5,532 nucleotides of DNA from Candidatus Nomurabacteria bacterium (GTDB lineage Bacteria > Patescibacteriota > Minisyncoccia > Phycocordibacterales > UBA9973), in the NCBI GenBank assembly GCA_903869875.1, contig CAIQAW010000039.1, positions 1 through 5,532 on the forward strand, written 5' to 3'. Position numbers and translations under genes: made by a program. Shown one piece after another: positions 1 to 3,595 of this stretch. The notes under the pieces were generated by a model. The model ran no database searches. It was not told the origin of the DNA and saw only the letters and a program-made list of their open reading frames with translations. How positions within the stretch are numbered: the first letter of the stretch is position 1; every line of letters starts with the position of its first letter.

Positions 1-77
1 AAATAAATAGTATAGTAAAAACCCTACAACAGCAGGGTTTTTACTATGCTATTTATTTGCTAAAAACTCTTTTTTTT
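1..77. terminator. Long hairpin terminator, probably bidirectional
   Basis: Bases 1-25 pair with 34-58 around an 8-nt loop (26-33). The 25-bp stem is unbroken apart from one T-G wobble (t11/g48), with an ACCCT/AGGGT tip and A-rich/T-rich outer flanks. A run of T lies at 70-77. Because the stem is A-rich on one side and T-rich on the other, it could stop transcription from both directions. It probably ends the gene to the left of the window and insulates the tRNA promoter. The stem starts at the first base shown, so it may extend further left. Confidence 0.75.
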
Positions 78-85
78 GCTATAGT
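57..85 (+). promoter_or_regulatory. Sigma-70-type promoter for the tRNA region
   Basis: A -35-like TTGCTA (57-62) is followed by a 17-nt spacer and an extended -10, TGC-TATAGT (77-85). This predicts a start near 92, just upstream of the first tRNA-like fragment at 98-114. The same TGCTATAGT string lies before rsmI and the close variant TGCTATAAT before the protease operon, which supports a real promoter class. It is the only convincing promoter upstream of the intact tRNA. The -35 overlaps the end of the terminator stem. Confidence 0.65.
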
Positions 86-97
86 GCAAAGGCTATA

Positions 98-114
98 TTG
101 CGTGTATAGTTCAG
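98..114 (+). repeat. Short 5' fragment of tRNA-Ile (direct repeat)
   Basis: Seventeen bases here are identical to 175-191, and 15 of them (100-114) match the first 15 nt of the intact tRNA at 265-279: the acceptor strand, the TA linker, the D-stem strand and the first two D-loop bases. Identity stops abruptly at 114. It cannot make a tRNA alone. It is either the remnant of another tRNA copy or one end of a direct repeat bracketing the 60-nt segment 115-174. Confidence 0.75.
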
Positions 115-158
115 CCCCGACGTCTAAGTCGGGGAGCCGACCAAAGCGTCGGTTTGGT
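115..158 (+). other. Cluster of overlapping, mutually exclusive hairpins
   Basis: Several GTCGG/CCGAC segments lie in series. Bases 115-121 pair with 128-134 (7 bp, 6-nt loop); 128-132 can instead pair with 137-141; 137-141 can instead pair with 148-152; and ACCAAA (140-145) can pair with TTTGGT (153-158). The segment would lie in the leader of the tRNA transcript. The geometry resembles an RNA switch or attenuator, but there is no recognised riboswitch or T-box motif and no good U-run directly after a stem (the nearest is 171-175). No function is assigned. Confidence 0.4.
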
Positions 159-176
159 AAATTTAAATTAGTTTTT

Positions 177-212
177 GCGTGTATAGTTCAGTGGTAGAAC
201 GCCGTCCTGATA
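177..212 (+). pseudogene. 5' half of tRNA-Ile(GAU), broken in the anticodon loop
   Basis: These 36 bases are identical to 265-300 of the intact tRNA: acceptor strand, D-arm, 5' anticodon-stem strand and loop through CTGATA. Identity ends at 213, where the next tRNA base should be A. The 3' part of the tRNA appears only after 229 further bases, at 442-480. As annotated it is a truncated copy. It could also be the 5' exon of an interrupted or split tRNA whose 3' exon is 442-480, but no known intron class fits the junction. Confidence 0.75.
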
Positions 213-226
213 TCTTCATAGATATC
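209..226 (+). repeat. Small hairpin abutting the 5' tRNA half
   Basis: GATATCT (209-215) pairs with AGATATC (220-226) around the loop TCAT, a perfect 7-bp stem with a 4-nt loop. Its left strand begins inside the anticodon-loop sequence of the truncated 5' tRNA half, so the tRNA break point is itself part of a palindrome. Such a hairpin would mask the anticodon bases of the 5' half in RNA. Confidence 0.5.
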
Positions 227-371
227 GATATAGCGATTTCGCTCGGAATAAATGTATATTGAGTGCGTGTATAGTTCAGTGGTAGAACGCCGTCCTGATA
301 AGACGGAGGCCCTTGGTCCGATTCCAAGTACACGCACTCAGCACACATTTTTCCTCGCTAATCGCTATATC
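227..371. repeat. Imperfect inverted repeat enclosing the intact tRNA
   Basis: The flanks of the intact tRNA are reverse complements of each other. GATATAGCGAT (227-237) pairs perfectly with 361-371. GAGT (261-264) pairs with ACTC (336-339), extending the acceptor stem. The stretches between (238-260 and 340-360) align as imperfect complements around GGAA(T)AAATGT. The precursor could therefore fold into one long rod with the tRNA at its tip, which might direct processing. At DNA level it looks like terminal inverted repeats around a 145-bp unit with a tRNA as cargo. Confidence 0.6.
265..336 (+). tRNA. tRNA-Ile(GAU)
   Basis: This is a complete cloverleaf of 72 nt. The acceptor stem (265-271 with 329-335) has 7 perfect pairs. 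The D-arm is GTTC/GAAC with loop AGTGGTA. The anticodon stem CCGTC/GACGG closes loop CTGATAA with anticodon GAT at 297-299, reading AUC and AUU. The variable loop is AGGCC and the T-stem CTTGG/CCAAG. The discriminator is A336. The 3' CCA is not encoded (CTC follows), so CCA-adding enzyme would be needed. One oddity is the T-loop TCCGATT, which has C where nearly all elongator tRNAs have the U that becomes pseudouridine 55. It is the only intact copy among several fragments and lies downstream of the promoter at 57-85. Confidence 0.9.
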
Positions 372-377
372 TAAAGA

Positions 378-444
378 TATAACAACTTCGCTCGTACGAT
401 ATAAAAAAGATTACTTTTTTATTCGATCCTCGCTTGTTGCTATA
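378..444. repeat. Second inverted-repeat hairpin, related to the tRNA flanks
   Basis: ATAAAAAAG (401-409) pairs with CTTTTTTAT (414-422) around the loop ATTA, with outer pairs CGA/TCG (397-399 with 423-425) and CAAC/GTTG (383-386 with 436-439). The arms are degenerate copies of the repeats flanking the tRNA. TTCGCTCG at 387-394 repeats 238-245, and 428-444 matches 353-369 at 14 of 17 positions. The right arm ends exactly where the 3' tRNA half begins. The T-rich strand might also act as a weak terminator for the upstream tRNA, but that is only a guess. Confidence 0.5.
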
Positions 445-480
445 AGACGGAGGCCCTTGGTCCGATTCCAAGTACACGCA
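442..480 (+). pseudogene. 3' half of tRNA-Ile(GAU), from the anticodon loop on
   Basis: These 39 bases are identical to 298-336 of the intact tRNA: the last two anticodon bases, the rest of the loop, the 3' anticodon-stem strand, variable loop, T-arm, 3' acceptor strand and discriminator, including the unusual C in the T-loop. It lacks acceptor 5' strand, D-arm and 5' anticodon strand. The 5' half at 177-212 and this half overlap by three bases (ATA) of tRNA sequence. Together they would make a whole tRNA with a 232-nt interruption. An exact 3' tRNA copy starting in the anticodon loop is also the usual scar of integrase-mediated insertion, but no integrase is in view. Confidence 0.75.
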
Positions 481-489
481 CCTTAACCA

Positions 490-495
490 TATTAT
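490..495 (+). promoter_or_regulatory. Possible -10 box for trhO
   Basis: TATTAT (490-495) lies 10 nt before the trhO ATG and would start transcription within a few bases of the start codon. No clear -35 is seen. A competing candidate is the extended -10-like TGCTATAAG (438-446), formed at the junction with the 3' tRNA half; it would give a leader of about 50 nt containing that half. Neither can be preferred with confidence. Confidence 0.3.
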
Positions 496-505
496 TTAAT
501 TTTTT

Positions 506-1402
506 ATGCATTCAATAGTTTTATTTTACAAATATGTTCCAATAGAAAACCCTCAATTAGAAATGGCGCGTCAACGTGCTGCTTTAGAAATACTTGGTAT
601 CAAGGGGCGTTTTATAATTGCCGAGGAAGGTATAAATGGTACAGGCGAAGGTACTACAGAAGCAATCCAGAAATATGTAGAATGGATGAAGTCTCAACGT
701 ATGTACAAACATGTACACTGGAAACTAAGTCCAGGTACAGGCGACTGTTTTCCTAAATTGTCTGTAAAGGTACGCAAAGAAATAGTTTCATTGCACCTAG
801 GCGAAGAAGGCGACGTAAATCCAAACGTACTTACTGGTACACATCTACCACCACATGAACTGGACAAATGGTACAAAGAAGGTAAAGATTTTTACATTGT
901 CGACATGCGTAACGACTACGAACTAGAGTCTGGTAAATTCGACGGTACTATATTTCCAGGTTTGAAAAACTTCCGCGACCTACGTGAAAAAATAGACGAA
1001 CTAGCAGACCTAAAGGATAAAACAGTATTAACTGTTTGTACTGGCGGTGTACGCTGTGAAAAAGCTTCTGGTTTTCTTAAAAAAGAAGGCTTCAAAGATG
1101 TATACCAACTAGACGGTGGTATAGTTTCGTATATGGCGCAATTCCCAGGGCAAAACTTTAAAGGTAGTCTGTATGTTTTCGACAAACGTAAAACTATGCA
1201 TTTTGACAGCCCAGAAAACCACACTGTTATAGGTAAATGTTACCACTGTGGCACATCGTCTGAAATATACCGCGACTGTGTTAACACAAGTTGCCACCGC
1301 CACTACATAGCCTGCGACGAATGTTCAGGTGCCGATGAAAACCTTATATGCTGTTCTAGAGAATGCAGAAATGCAGTTGAACAAAAACTAGCAAAAGCTT
1401 AA
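506..1402 (+). CDS. trhO: tRNA uridine(34) hydroxylase TrhO (rhodanese family, UPF0176)
   Basis: TrhO enzymes make 5-hydroxyuridine at wobble position 34 of tRNAs using molecular oxygen; this broadens codon reading in four-codon boxes. The 298-aa product has the family layout. The N-terminal domain (about 1-95) begins with the FYKYVPIENP stretch and carries AEEGINGT at 39-46. The rhodanese domain (about 120-215) has IVDMRNDYE at 131-139 and the active-site loop CTGGVRCEK at 178-186, with Cys178 the expected catalytic residue. A Cys-rich C-terminus (Cys245, 248, 258, 263, 270, 273, 282, 283, 287) probably binds zinc. E. coli TrhO is about 350 aa, so this is a compact form. The start at 506 fits the family N-terminus; no Shine-Dalgarno precedes it. 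It lies alone between the tRNA cluster and a terminator. No other function is likely. Confidence 0.93.
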   Translation: MHSIVLFYKYVPIENPQLEMARQRAALEILGIKGRFIIAEEGINGTGEGTTEAIQKYVEWMKSQRMYKHVHWKLSPGTGDCFPKLSVKVRKEIVSLHLGEEGDVNPNVLTGTHLPPHELDKWYKEGKDFYIVDMRNDYELESGKFDGTIFPGLKNFRDLREKIDELADLKDKTVLTVCTGGVRCEKASGFLKKEGFKDVYQLDGGIVSYMAQFPGQNFKGSLYVFDKRKTMHFDSPENHTVIGKCYHCGTSSEIYRDCVNTSCHRHYIACDECSGADENLICCSRECRNAVEQKLAKA

Positions 1403-1416
1403 ATTAAAGTAAATAT

Positions 1417-1457
1417 AAAATAAGTCAGGTAAACACACAGCCTGACTTGTTTTATTT
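1417..1457 (+). terminator. Intrinsic terminator after trhO
   Basis: Bases 1417-1429 pair with 1441-1453 (13 bp including one T-G wobble) around an 11-nt loop. The core is AAGTCAGG/CCTGACTT, and TTTTATTTT follows from 1450. It begins 14 nt after the trhO stop and makes trhO a single-gene unit at its 3' end. Confidence 0.85.
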
Positions 1458-1529
1458 TGTATATGTGGTATTGTTCCATTTAGATATCTTAAGCAGTGGC
1501 TTTTGATAAAACCTTAAAAATAAATAAAA

Positions 1530-2258
1530 ATGCCAGTAAATTATCTAAAAAAAAGCGTGAAAGGAATTTGGAAAAAACACGTATTAAAAATAATTCCCAA
1601 AGATAGGTACCCGATAACTGCAAAAAATGAAGGTGTGGTAAAAAATTTAGTGCATACTACATTGAAAAACATGCAAGAACAAGGTAAGATAAAAGTTTTT
1701 AACGAAACGCCTCATTCAAAAGAAGGGTACCTGAAAATGCACTGTACAACCGACGAAGGTGAAAACCTTACGATCATGTTTTGTGTATCTAAAGTGGCAA
1801 CAGACAAAAAATATTTTTTGTTAGAGTCCCACTCTCATTCGTTGCTAATTCGATTAAAACCGACGATTGGTCAGAAGATTTTCGAAAGTTTTTTTATAGA
1901 AAGCTTAGACAAGCATGTTGCCGGTTTTAAAAATGAAAAAAAATTCCTCGAAGTGTTGGTTTTTTTGAAGAATAACTGTCAGAACAAGAACATTGTTTCA
2001 GTAAAACAAGCTGACAAAAAAGGGGACATGAACGGGGTAGATTTTTTTGTAAATTATAGAGACTCTTACAATCGTTTCCACTGCCTGCGCCTGCAACTAA
2101 AAAGCAGTCTGCTTGGGCAGAAAAAGCATAAGGACAAGTTTCCGCACATACCTTCCATAGTATGGACGGAATCTAAATATCCAGATCATAAAGTAACATT
2201 CCTTATGATCGACCTTATAATGACTAACTTTTCTAACGGAAAAATTGTTCATCTGTAA
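1530..2258 (+). CDS. Unrecognised protein, possible PD-(D/E)xK-like nuclease fold
   Basis: I do not recognise this 242-aa protein. It is soluble and Lys- and Phe-rich, with no signal peptide or membrane segment. The C-terminal half has a pattern reminiscent of PD-(D/E)xK nucleases. A helix contains Glu136 and Glu141 (KNEKKFLEVL). KKGDMNGVDFFV (163-174) gives a Gly-Val-Asp171 strand. RLQLKSS (187-193) then supplies Q189-x-K191 in place of E-x-K, 18 residues after Asp171. This is pattern matching only. The start at 1530 follows an A-rich stretch with no Shine-Dalgarno. Terminators lie on both sides, so it is its own unit; no clear promoter was found in 1458-1529. Its codon use differs from rsmI: Ile is ATA 7, ATT 7, ATC 2, and AGG, AGA and CGA arginines appear. 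Recent transfer is plausible. An orphan restriction- or defence-type nuclease is one possibility, a conserved lineage protein another. Confidence 0.75.
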   Translation: MPVNYLKKSVKGIWKKHVLKIIPKDRYPITAKNEGVVKNLVHTTLKNMQEQGKIKVFNETPHSKEGYLKMHCTTDEGENLTIMFCVSKVATDKKYFLLESHSHSLLIRLKPTIGQKIFESFFIESLDKHVAGFKNEKKFLEVLVFLKNNCQNKNIVSVKQADKKGDMNGVDFFVNYRDSYNRFHCLRLQLKSSLLGQKKHKDKFPHIPSIVWTESKYPDHKVTFLMIDLIMTNFSNGKIVHL

Positions 2259-2267
2259 CACAAGTGT

Positions 2268-2308
2268 AACCCCCAAATCGAATAACGGTTTGGGGGTTTT
2301 ATTTTTTT
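2268..2308 (+). terminator. Strong intrinsic terminator after the 242-aa gene
   Basis: AACCCCCAAA (2268-2277) pairs with TTTGGGGGTT (2289-2298), and the stem continues inwards through T-G, C-G and G-C pairs to leave a 5-nt loop (2281-2285). TTTTATTTTTTT follows (2297-2308). The stem starts 10 nt after the stop codon. It separates this gene from rsmI and argues against any rsmI start upstream of it. Confidence 0.92.
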
Positions 2309-2325
2309 ATAAATTCAGCTTGTTG

Positions 2326-2334
2326 TGCTATAGT
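2326..2334 (+). promoter_or_regulatory. Extended -10 promoter giving a leaderless rsmI mRNA
   Basis: TGC-TATAGT (2326-2334) is the same string as in the promoter at 77-85. Six bases (2335-2340) separate it from the rsmI ATG, so transcription should begin at or next to the A of the start codon. The -35 region (TTTATA, 2306-2311, 17-nt spacer) is weak, as is usual with an extended -10. It lies directly after the preceding terminator. Confidence 0.75.
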
Positions 2335-2340
2335 CCATAT

Positions 2341-3027
2341 ATGACACAAACCGGCACACTATATATAGTAGCTACACCCATAGGCAATATGGAAGACATA
2401 ACACTGCGTGCACTGCGTATATTTTCCGAGGTAGACATAGTGTTGGCCGAAGACACTCGTGTTTCAGGCAAACTACTTGCATACCATAATATACCTAAAA
2501 AACAATTTATGCGTTTTGACGCCCATGCGAAGGATGGTGCATACGCCAAAGTTGGTGCAATGCTAACTGAAGGTAAAAACCTGGCATTTATTTCAGACGC
2601 TGGTACGCCAGGTATATCAGACCCAGGTGTAGAACTTGTAGCCTGGGTGCGTGCTAATACTGACGCCACTGTTGTGCCCATACCGGGTGCCAGTGCACTG
2701 ACCACTGCACTATCTGCTAGTGGTATACCCAGTGCCCACGTAGAATACCTTGGTTTTCTACCGCATAAAAAAGGCCGCGAAACAATTTTTAATAAAATGG
2801 TAAATACAGAACATACAATTGTGTTTTACGAATCTCCGCACCGGTTATTAAAAACTCTTGCGTCAATAGAAAAATACATGCCCGCACGCGGTATATGTAT
2901 AGCTAAGGAACTTACTAAAATACATGAACGTTTTATATACGGCACTGCAACAGAAGTTTTAGAAATATATAAACAACACCCAGACTATATAAAAGGCGAA
3001 TTCGTTGTTATTGTGCGGCCGCTATAG
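2341..3027 (+). CDS. rsmI: 16S rRNA (cytidine1402-2'-O)-methyltransferase RsmI
   Basis: RsmI uses S-adenosylmethionine to methylate the 2'-O of C1402 in 16S rRNA, in the decoding centre of the small subunit. The 228-aa product has the tetrapyrrole-methylase fold with family motifs in order: YIVATPIGNMEDITLRAL (8-25), AEDTR (36-40), SDAGTPGISDPG (85-96), PIPGASALTTALSASG (113-128), GFLPHKKGR (138-146), FYESPHR (162-168), AKELTKIHE (188-196) and GEFVVIV (219-225). The E. coli and B. subtilis proteins are about 285-290 aa, so the C-terminal helical domain is missing here. The stop is clean and the catalytic domain complete, so I infer a compact form and not a truncation. An in-frame ATG at 2245 would overlap the previous gene and span a terminator and the promoter, so 2341 is the start. 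Translation is probably leaderless. Confidence 0.95.
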   Translation: MTQTGTLYIVATPIGNMEDITLRALRIFSEVDIVLAEDTRVSGKLLAYHNIPKKQFMRFDAHAKDGAYAKVGAMLTEGKNLAFISDAGTPGISDPGVELVAWVRANTDATVVPIPGASALTTALSASGIPSAHVEYLGFLPHKKGRETIFNKMVNTEHTIVFYESPHRLLKTLASIEKYMPARGICIAKELTKIHERFIYGTATEVLEIYKQHPDYIKGEFVVIVRPL

Positions 3028-3036
3028 AGTACATGA

Positions 3037-3156
3037 ATCCCGTTAGAAGCCGCGATCGCAATATGTAGAAATTTTATATATATGCTATAATGAACATAAT
3101 TATAAGAATAATTTTAGCGGGAAAGCGTTTGATCGCGATCTGCTTCTAAACGGGAT
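3037..3156. repeat. Long imperfect inverted repeat around the operon promoter
   Basis: The left arm (3037-3057) and right arm (3131-3156) are reverse complements in three blocks. ATCCCGTT (3037-3044) pairs with AACGGGAT (3149-3156), AGAAGC (3045-3050) with GCTTCT (3142-3147), and CGCGATC (3051-3057) with GATCGCG (3131-3137). Bulges are A3148 and the four bases 3138-3141. That gives 21 pairs separated by 73 bases. The arms also hold the palindromes GCGATCGC (3052-3059) and GATCGCGATC (3131-3140). The right arm ends within the ATG at 3155. The repeat may be a regulatory operator pair, a readthrough RNA hairpin, or the ends of a small repeat element. Confidence 0.65.
3083..3091 (+). promoter_or_regulatory. 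Extended -10 promoter for the membrane protein/protease operon
   Basis: TGC-TATAAT (3083-3091) is a perfect extended -10; the -35 region (about 3063-3068) is poor. Transcription should start near 3098, giving a leader of about 57 nt before the ATG at 3155, unlike the leaderless promoters of rsmI and the gene at 5399. The promoter lies between the arms of the 3037-3156 inverted repeat, and its leader would contain only the right arm. CGTTT (3126-3130) can pair with AAACG (3148-3152) just before the start codon, so start access may depend on structure. Confidence 0.7.
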
Positions 3157-3592
3157 GAAGAAAGAATACACATTGTTGGCATTAGGTATATGGGTTATGG
3201 CATTTCCATATTTAGGGTTTCCATTTATATGGCGCGCATGGATACTGGGTGTAACCGGTTTGTGTATTTGTCTAGTTGCATGGCGTTACTGGAAAAACAT
3301 AAAGGGCCCAACTGAACCCATTACAGAAACTTTACCTAAAATACTACCTGAAATTAAAAACACCGAACCAATACCAACTATGGCTGACATGCCTGTATCT
3401 GCACCTTCGCCTTTTATAGAACATTTAAAAAACCGCACAGAAAAAGTTAACACCGTTGCGCATGCTAGTGTTGCACACCATGTGGTCCATACAGAAACAG
3501 TACAACCTACATATTCAGAAAACATAGAACCAGTGCGCACACGTGCCGTACGTAAACCCCGTACTAAAATAATGGGTAACGACATTGCATAA
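3155..3592 (+). CDS. Small membrane protein, two N-terminal helices and a soluble tail
   Basis: I do not recognise this 145-aa protein. Residues 5-24 and 28-46 are hydrophobic and separated by Phe-Ile-Trp-Arg, so a helical hairpin is likely; the following WRYWKNIK suggests the tail is cytoplasmic. The rest is polar and probably disordered: a Pro/Thr/Glu-rich linker (51-86), a His/Val-rich patch (102-114) and a basic end (RTRAVRKPRTK, 128-138). The start at 3155 overlaps the inverted repeat and has no spaced Shine-Dalgarno; no other start keeps the first helix. The protease gene begins 3 nt after its stop, so the two are probably co-transcribed and translationally coupled. It may be a partner, adaptor or substrate of that protease, but only the gene order suggests this. 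Confidence 0.75.
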   Translation: MKKEYTLLALGIWVMAFPYLGFPFIWRAWILGVTGLCICLVAWRYWKNIKGPTEPITETLPKILPEIKNTEPIPTMADMPVSAPSPFIEHLKNRTEKVNTVAHASVAHHVVHTETVQPTYSENIEPVRTRAVRKPRTKIMGNDIA

Positions 3593-3595
3593 AAT

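Noticed and set aside
163..348. A minus-strand open frame of 61 codons over the tRNA cluster
   Set aside because: It is the complement of the tRNA copies and their spacers, with no promoter, start signal or protein-like composition.
213..444. A group I intron in the anticodon loop of tRNA-Ile
   Set aside because: The possible junctions do not combine a 5' exon ending in U with an intron ending in G, no P3-P7 core is recognisable, and the interior carries a complete tRNA, leaving too little sequence for a ribozyme.
98..480. A CRISPR array, because of repeated units in the leader region
   Set aside because: The repeats are tRNA parts of different length with unequal spacing (77, 88, 144 bases) and palindromic spacers; no cas gene is present.
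916..1303. Minus-strand open frames inside trhO, and similar ones inside rsmI and the protease gene
   Set aside because: They are antisense shadows of well-supported genes and show no recognisable protein features.
2245..2340. An upstream ATG that would extend rsmI by 32 residues
   Set aside because: It overlaps the previous gene, runs through a strong terminator and the rsmI promoter, and adds residues unlike any RsmI N-terminus; the family motif starts just after 2341.
3052..3059. GCGATCGC as a cyanobacterial HIP1 site
   Set aside because: A single copy within an inverted repeat in AT-rich DNA is not evidence of cyanobacterial origin, and the gene features do not fit.
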